Positions 6,861 to 13,946 of a stretch of DNA of 16,335 bases are shown here, one piece after another; the first letter of the stretch is position 1; each line of letters begins with the position of its first letter. The notes under the pieces are model-generated. The model did not search any database. It was not told the origin of the DNA and saw only the letters and a program-made list of their open reading frames with translations. The DNA lies in the NCBI GenBank assembly GCA_900551675.1, contig URXH01000040.1, positions 1 through 16,335 on the forward strand, written 5' to 3'. This DNA comes from an uncultured bacterium. GTDB lineage: Bacteria > Cyanobacteriota > Vampirovibrionia > Gastranaerophilales > Gastranaerophilaceae. Position numbers and translations under genes: made by a program.

Positions 6861-9527
6861 TTATAAACCTAATTTTTCTTTGAGTACTTCCCAGAACCAT
6901 TTAGTATCTTTGTTCGGAGCTTCAATTTTTGCCGCGCTGACATCAGCTTCTTCGGAACCTTTGTTTACAACTTTTACATCTTTATCACTTGTAATAGTTC
7001 CGTTCACAGTCATACCTTCGCCTTTGTTAAGGATTACGGCATTTCCTGTTGTTGTGTTAATTTGACCGCCGACAGTCATATCACCTTTCTGGTTATACAA
7101 TTCGGTTTGTCCGTTTGAAGTATTCATATTACCTTCATATCTCAAGCCTTCTTCGCCTGAAATATTTTTAATCAGGTTCTGGCCTGTGCCGTCAGCTTTG
7201 AAACCGCTTGTTACATTAATACCTGTACCGTTTTCTCTTGCAGCAGCATAGAAGCCGTTATTTTCATCAAGAGCACCCGTACCGTTATTATGAACATTTG
7301 CACCCATATTTAATTTGCCTGAGTTAGCAAGAACATTAACACGTCCTGAGTGAGTGATTTCACTGTTAACGGTCATATCGCCCGAGCCGTAGTTTTTAAT
7401 GTTGATGTTTGCAGTATCGCTGGAGATTTTACCTGCGCTTGCAAGTTCCATAGCTCCGCCGCCTTGTCTGTTAATAACACCCATATTGCCGTCAGATGTT
7501 AATTCTCCTGATACATACATATCACCGTTGTAGTTATTGATTGCTAACTGACCTTCGCTTGAGATTTTACCCTGAAGGTTAATACCTCTTCCTGTTTCAG
7601 GATCAGCACCGTTGCCGTCATGTCTGATTGCAATGTTGTATCCTGCTCCGTCATTTGTAATTGAAGATAAGTGTTGAGTTTTAATACCTTTAGAGTTTTC
7701 TCTTGACCAGATTGCAAGGTTACCGTCATGGTTAGCAACTTTGGCTCCGACCGTATTGGCTCCATCATTAGCAAATTCAAGCAGTCCGTTGTCGTTATAG
7801 ATTGTCATGTTGCCTGTATTGTCAACATTACCAACGATTGTCATACCATCTTCGCCGTAGTTTTTGAATTTCAACTGGCCTTCGTTTGTAATGGTTGAAT
7901 TTTTAGTAACAACCATTCCTGAGCCCTGGTTTTTGATTGCTGTATTGCCTGTAGTTGTGATATCACCGTCAACAAGCATAGCGCCTGCATTATTATTTAT
8001 AGCGGTTTCTGCAGAATTCATACTGTTATTTGTAATCTTTCCGTAAACATCCATACCGCCTGCACCTTCGTTTTTAACAGATACGTTGCCGTTGCCGACA
8101 ATATTTCCGTTAGATGCGATTGCTAGTTTGTTGCCGGTATTTCTGTTTAAGATATTAATATTACCGCCTTCATCAGCACCTGCAGAAATTTTTCCATCGA
8201 TAGTTAAATCGCCTGCTTTGTTGTCTATGGAAACAAGTTTTTCACCTTTAACTCCTGCAACTGCCATACCGCCTGCTCCCTGGTTTTCAAGTCTTACAGA
8301 GTCGCCTGCTACTTTATCTGCGGTATTTGAAATTACCATTTTACCATTTCTGTTGATAATTCTGATTGAAAATCCTTCATTTTTTGACTGATCAGGTGCT
8401 GCAGCACTTTTTACGGTACCTGTAATATTCATACCGCCTGCGCCTTCATTAACAATGTTGGTTTTGCCGGTTGAATTTGTTGTGCCGGAAATTTCTAATG
8501 CACCTGTTCCATTATTAGTAATTGCCAAATCATGGTCGGTAGAAAGATTACCGCCTACTTTTAAGTTTGTACCTGCGTTAGAAATTTCTAAATTATCGCC
8601 TGTATTTTTAACTGTCCCTGATATATTAAGTTCTCCGGCTTTGTTATAAATATTCAAGTCATTTGTTGATTGAACAAGACCTGAAATTTTTGTACCGTTA
8701 GCACCGCTGTTTGTAATATAAACACCATTCAAGCCTTCGGTTTTACCAGGAATTGCTGCACCGTTAATAACGGTACCAGCAATATCGGTTCCGTTTGATG
8801 ATTTTATTTGAATATTTGAACCGTTTGCAACAAAATGATTGCCTGTTGTAACCATGCCGGTGCCGTCAGTATTAACAAGAGATTTGAATAAATCTTGTGC
8901 TCTTTGTTCTGTTGTTAAGACTTCATTGTTGTTAAGTCCGTTTAAAATAGCACCATTGGCACCTACTGCAACATCTCCGCCTCTGAGCTGAACTCCGTTT
9001 CTTGCAAAGACCTGACCGTCAATTTGAATATTTCCGGTGTTATTTTCAGAATTTAATAAATGTGATACGTTACGGATGTTTGCTGTATTTCCGTCAAGAT
9101 ATTCACCTTTTAATACTCCATAACGTTCGGTTGTCGGTGTTGCAACAGATAATGTACCAACGTTTAAAACACCGCTGGCACCGATTGTCATACCGCCCGG
9201 CGTGATGAATACTGCATGACCGTCATAGAACTGGCCGTTGCGCATAGTATTCAAAATACCGTTAATATTAACCCCGCTGTCTACAAGGTTAATAAACATT
9301 TCAAGGTCTTTGCCTTTAAGGTTGTAGAGCAGATTGGCAATATCGCCTTTACCTAGATTAAACTGGTCGTACTGTCTAAATCCGACATTGTCAAATGTGT
9401 GCTGAGCTTCAATGTTAAATGTGCCGCTGCCGCCATCTGTAATGCCGGTAATAACAGATTCCGCATTTGCTGTTGATACAGACAATACTGCTGCCATTGC
9501 CGCAATCATTAATTGCTTTTTGTTCAT
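6861..9527 (-). CDS. Filamentous-haemagglutinin-like adhesin (TPS-type beta-solenoid)
   Basis: An 888-residue predicted secreted surface protein. MNKKQLMIAAMAAVLSVSTANA is a Sec signal peptide. Residues from about 23 to 140 look like a two-partner-secretion haemagglutination domain: FDNVGFRQYDQFNLGKGDIANLL, VNINGILN, then AVFITPGGMTIGASGVLNVGTLSVATP, where family members usually have an NPNGI-like motif. The rest is a long chain of imperfect Asn/Gly-rich repeats, often N-GAGGM-x-V-x-G followed by I-N-x-G roughly every 35-45 residues. This is expected to form a right-handed beta-helix. No membrane anchor, LPXTG or autotransporter barrel is visible. The end, KWFWEVLKEKLGL, is unlike the repeats. 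The frame extends to 9620, but ATG 9527 has AAGGAG eight bases upstream and gives the signal peptide. No TpsB transporter is in the window. It resembles LktA-type filamentous adhesins. Confidence 0.85.
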   Translation of the reverse strand: MNKKQLMIAAMAAVLSVSTANAESVITGITDGGSGTFNIEAQHTFDNVGFRQYDQFNLGKGDIANLLYNLKGKDLEMFINLVDSGVNINGILNTMRNGQFYDGHAVFITPGGMTIGASGVLNVGTLSVATPTTERYGVLKGEYLDGNTANIRNVSHLLNSENNTGNIQIDGQVFARNGVQLRGGDVAVGANGAILNGLNNNEVLTTEQRAQDLFKSLVNTDGTGMVTTGNHFVANGSNIQIKSSNGTDIAGTVINGAAIPGKTEGLNGVYITNSGANGTKISGLVQSTNDLNIYNKAGELNISGTVKNTGDNLEISNAGTNLKVGGNLSTDHDLAITNNGTGALEISGTTNSTGKTNIVNEGAGGMNITGTVKSAAAPDQSKNEGFSIRIINRNGKMVISNTADKVAGDSVRLENQGAGGMAVAGVKGEKLVSIDNKAGDLTIDGKISAGADEGGNINILNRNTGNKLAIASNGNIVGNGNVSVKNEGAGGMDVYGKITNNSMNSAETAINNNAGAMLVDGDITTTGNTAIKNQGSGMVVTKNSTITNEGQLKFKNYGEDGMTIVGNVDNTGNMTIYNDNGLLEFANDGANTVGAKVANHDGNLAIWSRENSKGIKTQHLSSITNDGAGYNIAIRHDGNGADPETGRGINLQGKISSEGQLAINNYNGDMYVSGELTSDGNMGVINRQGGGAMELASAGKISSDTANINIKNYGSGDMTVNSEITHSGRVNVLANSGKLNMGANVHNNGTGALDENNGFYAAARENGTGINVTSGFKADGTGQNLIKNISGEEGLRYEGNMNTSNGQTELYNQKGDMTVGGQINTTTGNAVILNKGEGMTVNGTITSDKDVKVVNKGSEEADVSAAKIEAPNKDTKWFWEVLKEKLGL

Positions 9528-9824
9528 AAGTATACTCCTTATTTTAGTTAGCATTATAGTCGCAATAGTATTACAATAATATACTAAATAATAACACTGA
9601 AAAAAATATTTATTTGCCATTATATGAAGAAATATTAATCAGTATTTTAGTATATTATCAAACTAATAAATATAAGAATTTTAAATTAAACCATAATTAT
9701 ACTCCTTTTCTTAATATGATAAAAAATATCATGATATTGCACCTACTAATATAAAGTATATTACGGTCGGAAAATTGCTTAACTTTAGAAAATTTTAAGA
9801 AATATTAACACAAATATTTTGCGG
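9528..9824. other. AT-rich gap upstream of the adhesin
   Basis: No gene is seen. On the minus strand there are two TATAAT hexamers: one close to the adhesin start (9553-9558), the other at 9696-9701. The second is followed by ATG-GTT-TAA with an overlapping AAAAGGAG, a vestigial or two-codon leader frame. A 14-base perfect palindrome AATATCATGATATT lies at 9725-9738 and overlaps a second inverted repeat, ATGATA...TATCAT (9716-9732). A weak GC-free hairpin at 9800-9819 could end the upstream operon. Confidence 0.4.
9553..9581 (-). promoter_or_regulatory. Probable promoter of the adhesin
   Basis: A perfect TATAAT on the minus strand (9553-9558) with a poor -35 (TATTAT, 9576-9581) at 17 bases. 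The predicted leader is about 19 bases, containing the AAGGAG of the adhesin. The alternative TATAAT at 9696-9701 would give a leader of about 160 bases. Confidence 0.4.
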
Positions 9825-10346
9825 CTATCCTCTAAAAGCTCCCCAGGCTTTTATTGTACCTCTTTGATACTTTATTAAATAGTATTTACCTTTAGGAATA
9901 TATTCGATTGATGCTTCCATGTGAATTTCTGGTTCATCAGGTTTCATTCCTGCTTTTTTTCGTTTTTCGTTTGTTGATTTTCTGGCTTTTTCTTCTTTTT
10001 TGAGTTCTTTTTTTACTTTTTTGTTATTTAATCTTTGCTGTTCTGTTGTATCTTCTTCTATTTTTATAACGGGAATAACAGCAATTGCCTCTTTAGATTC
10101 AAGCAGTATCAAAAATTCTCTTGAATCAGACAGTGCAAGTTCGTAATAGCCTGGTTTGATAATTCCGCCTGCGTTGTCATAAAGCGGGTCAGGGATAAGC
10201 AGCACAGGATAATCGGAATCTTTTAATGAATATCTGAAAATAGCATCGCTTCCCGTATAAGTCCCTGATGTCTCTTGAGGCTGCGGAAGGTCAGGCCTGA
10301 TATGCGGATGGGTTAATACTTTTTCTGCATAAATGCCTTCAAACAT
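9825..10346 (-). CDS. Conserved-looking protein of unknown function after rnpA
   Basis: A 173-residue cytoplasmic protein without signal peptide or membrane segment. The N-terminal half is a mixed alpha/beta-looking region with GTYTGSDAIFRYSLKD, YPVLLIPDPLYDNAGGIIKPGYYELALSDSREFLILLES and AVIPVIKIEED. A strongly basic, probably coiled helix follows (about residues 105-135, LNNKKVKKELKKEEKARKS). The end is a beta-like ASIEYIPKGKYYLIKYQRGTIKAWGAFRG. It overlaps the end of rnpA by 8 bases (10339-10346) and has AAAAGG eight bases before ATG 10346, so it is translationally coupled in the rpmH-rnpA operon. It sits where many bacteria have yidD, but it is not YidD. I do not recognise the family. Confidence 0.7.
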   Translation of the reverse strand: MFEGIYAEKVLTHPHIRPDLPQPQETSGTYTGSDAIFRYSLKDSDYPVLLIPDPLYDNAGGIIKPGYYELALSDSREFLILLESKEAIAVIPVIKIEEDTTEQQRLNNKKVKKELKKEEKARKSTNEKRKKAGMKPDEPEIHMEASIEYIPKGKYYLIKYQRGTIKAWGAFRG

Positions 10347-10701
10347 TTTTTATACCTTTTATTAACGATTTAATAATTTCATTAATTTCATTAAAACTTT
10401 TCCCCAGCGCTTTTTCATGACCGACAAATATAAGCGACATACAGTTTTGAGAATTTCCTGTATCTCCTGATTTTAAAAGCAGTCTGTAGCTTTCGCGCAT
10501 AAGTCTTTTAAGCCTGTTTCTTTTGACGGCGCGTTTATGCGTTTTTTTACTTACGACAAAACCTGCACGTGTCGGAGAAGTTTCATCTTTTTTTGATAGA
10601 CCGGCAAAAAGAGTTATTCCGCCTTTACAGCAGGAATTTTTGACTCTGTATGTTGCAGTGAATGCTTTTTTATTTTTTAATCTGAATTCTTTTTTTAACA
10701 T
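10339..10701 (-). CDS. rnpA: Ribonuclease P protein component
   Basis: The small basic protein subunit of RNase P, which with the RNA subunit removes 5' leaders from pre-tRNAs. The product is 120 residues, normal for the family. It begins MLKKEFRLKNKKAF, the usual N-terminal pattern, has FVVSKK in the central strand, and carries the RNR signature KRAVKRNRLKRLMRESYR near residues 57-74 that binds the RNA. A GTG at 10719 is in frame, but ATG 10701 gives the standard N-terminus; neither has a clear SD. It lies 87 bases after rpmH in the classic rpmH-rnpA order and overlaps the next gene. Confidence 0.93.
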   Translation of the reverse strand: MLKKEFRLKNKKAFTATYRVKNSCCKGGITLFAGLSKKDETSPTRAGFVVSKKTHKRAVKRNRLKRLMRESYRLLLKSGDTGNSQNCMSLIFVGHEKALGKSFNEINEIIKSLIKGIKNV

Positions 10702-10788
10702 ATTTTTGTACAACAACACAGCATGCCAAGTAATTTTCGGCCTGCTGTGTTAATTCTATTGTAAAATCCTGTCTTGTTGTTTATGGAC

Positions 10789-10941
10789 TTAAGCACGTTT
10801 TTTAGCTGTTATAGCTAATTTATGACGGCCTTTAGCACGGCGTCTGTTCAATACTTCCTGTCCGCCGGGGGTAGCCATTCTTGCTCTAAAACCGCTTACG
10901 CGCTGTCTTTTTACTTTTGTTCCTTCTAGTGTACGTCTCAT
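10789..10941 (-). CDS. rpmH: Ribosomal protein L34
   Basis: A 50-residue basic protein of the large ribosomal subunit. Read from ATG 10941 it begins MRRTLEGTKVKRQRVSGFRA and continues RMATPGGQEVLNRRRAKGRHKL before a short AITAKKRA tail. The R-RVSGFRARM-TPGG--VLNRRRAKGRHKL pattern is the L34 signature. The TLEGT start, rather than the proteobacterial or firmicute MKRTFQPN/YQPK, is of the cyanobacterial type and helps place the genome. AAGGA lies about ten bases upstream of the start. It is first in the rpmH-rnpA-unknown operon. dnaA, often its divergent neighbour, is absent; proC is there instead. Confidence 0.95.
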   Translation of the reverse strand: MRRTLEGTKVKRQRVSGFRARMATPGGQEVLNRRRAKGRHKLAITAKKRA

Positions 10942-10950
10942 TTTTCTTTA

Positions 10951-10979
10951 TTCCTTTTAATTTATATTTGTCGTATAAT
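10951..10979 (+). promoter_or_regulatory. Possible promoter of proC
   Basis: A perfect TATAAT on the plus strand (10974-10979) with a weak TTCCTT 17 bases upstream (10951-10956). It lies inside the 5' leader of rpmH on the other strand, so the two transcripts would overlap head to head. Confidence 0.3.
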
Positions 10980-10982
10980 TCC

Positions 10983-11011
10983 AATGTAAATTAAAAAAAA
11001 TTTTTAGTCAA
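10983..11011 (-). promoter_or_regulatory. Promoter of the rpmH-rnpA operon
   Basis: On the minus strand TTGACT (11006-11011, five of six consensus bases) is followed after an A/T-tract 17-base spacer by TACATT (10983-10988). The predicted leader is about 35 bases. Confidence 0.55.
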
Positions 11012-11038
11012 CAAAAAAAGAGGGGCAGGTTACGTTAT

Positions 11039-11851
11039 ATGAACAAAAAATGCAAAATAGGATTTATCGGATGCGGTAAAATGGCCAGTGCTATAATAAA
11101 AGGCACAATTTCTTCAAAGTTTTTGCCGAAAGAAAATATTAAAGGTTCTGAGGTTAACTGTACTGTAGCAGAACTAGCTCAGAGCCGTCTTGGTATTGAT
11201 GTTATAACAGACAACAGATTTTTGACAATGGATTCTGATGTAATTTTTATTGCTACGAAACCTAATTACGTTCCGGCGGTGCTGGATGAAATTAAAGATG
11301 AATTGACTCCTGAAAAATTGGTTGTCTCCATCGCCGCAGGCGTTTCAACAGAAAAAATCGAAAAAATTATCGGAATGAAAAGGGTTGTCCGTGTAATGCC
11401 GAATACTCCTGCCCTTGTTCTTGAGGGAATGAGCGGAGTCTGTAAGGGAGCTTATGCTCTTGATGGAGATGCAGAATTTGTGCTTGAACTTTTATCAAAT
11501 ATAGGAAAAGCAATAGAGGTCAGCGAAGAACAGATGGATATTGTAACCGCAATATCAGGCTCGGGGCCTGCATTTTTCTATAAAGTTATAGAAGATATGG
11601 CGCGTGCAGGAGAAAAATTAGGCCTTGAATATGAAAAATCGCTTGAACTTGCAACCCAAACCGCTTTAGGTTCAGCCAGAATGATTATGAACAGAGGTGA
11701 AATTCCTGTTCAGACATTGATTGATAATGTAGCAACAAAAGGCGGCTGTACATTTGTCGGAATTTCCGTTATGAATGGTGAACATTCAGATAAACTTTTC
11801 TATGACACAATTGAGCAAACCGCTAAAAAAGCGCATGAATTGGGTAAGTAA
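11039..11851 (+). CDS. proC: Pyrroline-5-carboxylate reductase
   Basis: Catalyses the last step of proline synthesis, NAD(P)H-dependent reduction of 1-pyrroline-5-carboxylate to proline, in the cytoplasm. The product is 270 residues, typical for ProC. The N-terminal Rossmann fold opens with IGFIGCGKMASAIIKG (residues 6-21), continues with DVIFIATKPNYVPAVL and VSIAAGV, and ends with VRVMPNTPALVLEGMSG (about 118-134). The C-terminal dimerisation domain has the signature AISGSGPAFFYKVIEDMARAGEKLGL (about 176-201) and late VATKGGCTF. AGG lies nine bases before ATG 11039, with GGGG a little further upstream. It diverges from rpmH. Before the repeat element inserted, its stop was three bases from that of the convergent iron-sulfur gene. 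Confidence 0.96.
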   Translation: MNKKCKIGFIGCGKMASAIIKGTISSKFLPKENIKGSEVNCTVAELAQSRLGIDVITDNRFLTMDSDVIFIATKPNYVPAVLDEIKDELTPEKLVVSIAAGVSTEKIEKIIGMKRVVRVMPNTPALVLEGMSGVCKGAYALDGDAEFVLELLSNIGKAIEVSEEQMDIVTAISGSGPAFFYKVIEDMARAGEKLGLEYEKSLELATQTALGSARMIMNRGEIPVQTLIDNVATKGGCTFVGISVMNGEHSDKLFYDTIEQTAKKAHELGK

Positions 11852-11860
11852 GATTTATTT

Positions 11861-11998
11861 GAAAGTTATATCTCAGTTTACACAAAAAAATAACATGACA
11901 CCCTGAACTCGTTTCAGGGTCTAACATCTGTGAGATGCTGAAACAAGTTCAGCATGACGCTTTTACCCATAATTAGTGTAAACTTAGATATAACTCCA
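11861..11998. mobile_element. MITE-like element, copy 1 (138 bp)
   Basis: Non-coding, with terminal inverted repeats AGTTATATCTCAGTTTACAC (11864-11883) and its complement at 11976-11995, one mismatch in 20. The 8-bp sequence ATTTATTT flanks it on both sides (11853-11860 and 11999-12006), as expected for a target duplication. Inside are two 8-base-stem hairpins with 5-base loops: 11900-11920 (ACCCTGAA/TTCAGGGT) and 11935-11955 (ATGCTGAA/TTCAGCAT). It has no transposase, so it would move only by a transposase encoded elsewhere. It shares repeats and layout with copy 2 at 14072-14223. Confidence 0.8.
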
Positions 11999-12000
11999 AT

Positions 12001-13065
12001 TTATTTTATTTCGGCTTTCGATAAAAAATCCGTTAAAGAAACAGGCTTTGGCGGATTTTTTTTACCCGCAAGCCCTTGATAAAGTCCTAAAATGCAGGCA
12101 GGACAGGTGGTTATTACGTAATCTGCCTCTGTTTTAAGGATATTTACAGCTTTTTTATTTGAAATTTCGCGCGAAATTTTATTATTTTTTACGGCAAATT
12201 CGCCTGCAAAACCGCAGCAGTCATCGTAATTTTCCATTTTTATATATTCAACATTTTCACAATTTTTTAAAAGAGGTTCAAGAAAATCATCATTTTCAAG
12301 ATGGCAGGGTTTGTGGAATGTTACTTTGACAGGTTTTTGAAATTTGAATTTTATATTTTGTCTTTGAATAAGTTCTCCAAGACTGATAAAATTCACATCC
12401 ATATACTGTTTTAATGTGCTCTCGCAGCTTGCGCAGTCTGTCAGAAGATAATCAAAATCGCAGTCTGACATTTTTAAATTATGCTGTTTAACTTCTTCAA
12501 ACCGTTCAAGATTTCCGCTTGATAAAAATGGCTGTCCGCAGCAGTCAAAATCTTTTTCGATTATTTCAATATCGGAATTTTGGAATATTTGTTTTAAATA
12601 TTTATCAGTACGCGGGCATAAATTGTTCACACACCCTTTGAAATATAAAACTTTTACTTTTGCGTTCCGTTTAAGAGCATATTTAGGGCGAAACGGATGA
12701 GTTATGAATTTGAAAAATTTTATAAAATTCCCGAAAACGTATTTTGATTCAAGTAAAAAAATAATTTTTCCGGGAAGCGTATTTTTTGTGTATTCGTATT
12801 TTGCGGTTTCAAAAATTTTACATACATCAATTGCGCTCGGGCAAAAGTTTGTGCATTTCCCGCATTTCAGGCATAAATCAAGGTATTTTTCGATATTTTT
12901 GTTGAGTTTTAAATCTCCTTTTAGAACCCCGTCAAGCATAACAAATTTCCCGCGTGAAACTGCGCAGTCGTTGCCCGTAATTTTGTAAACAGGGCAAACA
13001 GACTGACAAAGTCCGCACTTGGAGCATTTGTTTATATCATCTTTGAAATCCGTCAGTTTTTTCAT
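12001..13065 (-). CDS. Iron-sulfur oxidoreductase subunit (GlcF/LutA-like, two CCG domains)
   Basis: A 354-residue cytoplasmic electron-transfer protein. Two ferredoxin-type [4Fe-4S] motifs open it: CSKCGLCQSVCPVYK (about residues 15-29) and CLKCGKCTNFCPSAIDVC (about 66-83). Two cysteine-rich CCG domains follow. The first has FKGCVNN, DCCGQPFLSSG and DCASCESTLKQY; the second has FHKPCHLE, DDCCGFAGEFAV and TTCPACILGL. This plan is that of GlcF, LutA, GlpC and related subunits, which pass electrons from a flavin oxidase for a 2-hydroxy acid or glycerol-3-phosphate. No flavoprotein partner (GlcD/LutB/GlpA) is in the window, so the substrate is unknown. No SD is visible; a TATCAT hexamer sits six bases before the ATG. 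The stop TAA lies within the target duplication of repeat element copy 1. Confidence 0.85.
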   Translation of the reverse strand: MKKLTDFKDDINKCSKCGLCQSVCPVYKITGNDCAVSRGKFVMLDGVLKGDLKLNKNIEKYLDLCLKCGKCTNFCPSAIDVCKIFETAKYEYTKNTLPGKIIFLLESKYVFGNFIKFFKFITHPFRPKYALKRNAKVKVLYFKGCVNNLCPRTDKYLKQIFQNSDIEIIEKDFDCCGQPFLSSGNLERFEEVKQHNLKMSDCDFDYLLTDCASCESTLKQYMDVNFISLGELIQRQNIKFKFQKPVKVTFHKPCHLENDDFLEPLLKNCENVEYIKMENYDDCCGFAGEFAVKNNKISREISNKKAVNILKTEADYVITTCPACILGLYQGLAGKKNPPKPVSLTDFLSKAEIK

Positions 13066-13086
13066 ACTATTATGATAGCATGGAAA

Positions 13087-13617
13087 TTACCATGGATAAT
13101 CGTCTTTAATTTCCCAGCCGTCAATTTGAATTATAGCGGCGCAATAGTGTTTAGTGTTTGAGACCTTGTTACATCCCCATGTAGAAGTATTATTTAACAT
13201 TTCATCTCTTGTATAACCAAGATCAGCGCCAATAAATTCAAAACGATGTTTTTCTGGCACTATAAATCCCCAGAACACATCTCGTCCGTAAAAATTTGGC
13301 TTGCTGTTCCCGTCTAAATTAATCTTTACTATCATTGTACTTTTTGTAACACCTGTATTGTTATCAGGCATTATTGTATAGCTTGCGTCAGGAGTTATAA
13401 AATAGTACGCACCATTAGAAACAAAATTTAGACAGTAAGTTTTTGATGAATTGTTGCATATTTTTACAGTCTTACACTGTTTTTCATTATTTATACCACA
13501 ATCTTTGCTAATTTTGAGATATGGTAATATGTAAGTTTGAACAAATGCTTTGGTTTTTTCTTTCTGCTCACTCCCATTTAATTTTTCCCCGGAAGAAAAA
13601 TATTCCCATTGTGCCAT
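13087..13617 (-). CDS. Type IV prepilin-like protein, C-terminal segment (frameshifted from its N-terminus)
   Basis: This is the body of the prepilin whose N-terminal helix lies in another frame at 13677-13946. Its frame is open upstream of ATG 13617 and reads QKKTAVKLAKVYSTLTQAIE and then RAKADYGDMAQWEYF, continuing the pilin helix without a gap, so ATG 13617 (no SD) is an internal codon. The C-terminal domain has paired cysteines (KDCGINNEKQCKTVKICNN, YCLNF, WGCNK, HYCAA) and a hydrophobic IVKINLDGNSKPNFYGRDVFWGF strand region. It ends CAAIIQIDGWEIKDDYPW, a tail I associate with the pseudopilin families of Gastranaerophilales (recollection). A single extra A in the A8 tract complementary to 13692-13699 would join the two parts. 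Confidence 0.75.
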   Translation of the reverse strand: MAQWEYFSSGEKLNGSEQKEKTKAFVQTYILPYLKISKDCGINNEKQCKTVKICNNSSKTYCLNFVSNGAYYFITPDASYTIMPDNNTGVTKSTMIVKINLDGNSKPNFYGRDVFWGFIVPEKHRFEFIGADLGYTRDEMLNNTSTWGCNKVSNTKHYCAAIIQIDGWEIKDDYPW

Positions 13618-13676
13618 ATCTCCATAATCGGCTTTTGCTCTTTCTATTGCTTGAGTGAGAGTAGAATAAACTTTAG

Positions 13677-13946
13677 CTAATTTAACAGCAGTTTTTTTTG
13701 ATGATTATGAATTAATGTAGGCATAGTCATCGCAAAGACTACTCCAATAATCCCAAGAGTAATTAAAATTTCTGCAAGCGTAAATGCAATTTTACGTTGA
13801 TTGTTCAATATGGTTACGTGCGTATCGTCTTTTACTGCGGCATACCTAAAATTAAATCTATGATAATTGTGATGTGTAACATCATTATATCGGTTTAAGT
13901 TAAATTTGTAAAGTATTCTATAACAGCAAGATGGAAAAAGGCTCAA
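13677..13946 (-). CDS. Type IV prepilin-like protein, N-terminal segment (frameshifted at both ends)
   Basis: Encodes the class III/N-methylation signature FTLAEILITLGIIGVVFAMTMPTLI: a hydrophobic pilin helix with the conserved glutamate at +5. Residue -1 of the cleavage site is alanine (IA/FTLAE), not the usual glycine. The frame ends after HNHQKKLLLN at 13677 because an A8 tract (13692-13699, T on the plus strand) is one base short of joining the rest of the gene. Its 5' end is also unusual. The first start is a TTG at 13946 without SD. A TTG at 13808 would give a short leader MNNQRKIA typical of prepilins. A strong SD and ATG at 14005 would join this frame if the C10 tract were 8 or 11. 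Any start upstream of 13808 gives a leader of 54 or more residues. Confidence 0.7.
   Translation of the reverse strand: MSLFPSCCYRILYKFNLNRYNDVTHHNYHRFNFRYAAVKDDTHVTILNNQRKIAFTLAEILITLGIIGVVFAMTMPTLIHNHQKKLLLN
13692..13699 (-). repeat. A8 homopolymer at the prepilin frameshift
   Basis: Eight A on the coding strand, between CATCAT-C and CTGCTG. Nine (or six) would restore one continuous pilin reading frame. It could be a slippage site, a mutation or an assembly undercall. Confidence 0.75.

Noticed and set aside
7544..7780. Frames antisense to, or in another frame of, the adhesin (also 6847-7065, 7864-8046, 8086-8391, 8455-8649, 9002-9205)
   Set aside because: Low-complexity shadows of the repetitive Asn/Gly codons of the adhesin; no start signals and no family resemblance.
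10741..11038. Replication origin beside rpmH
   Set aside because: rpmH-rnpA is often near oriC, but no dnaA gene or cluster of DnaA boxes is visible; only an ordinary divergent promoter region.
11861..11998. CRISPR repeat or attachment site
   Set aside because: Only two dispersed copies 2.2 kb apart, with terminal inverted repeats and target duplications; no spacer array or integrase.
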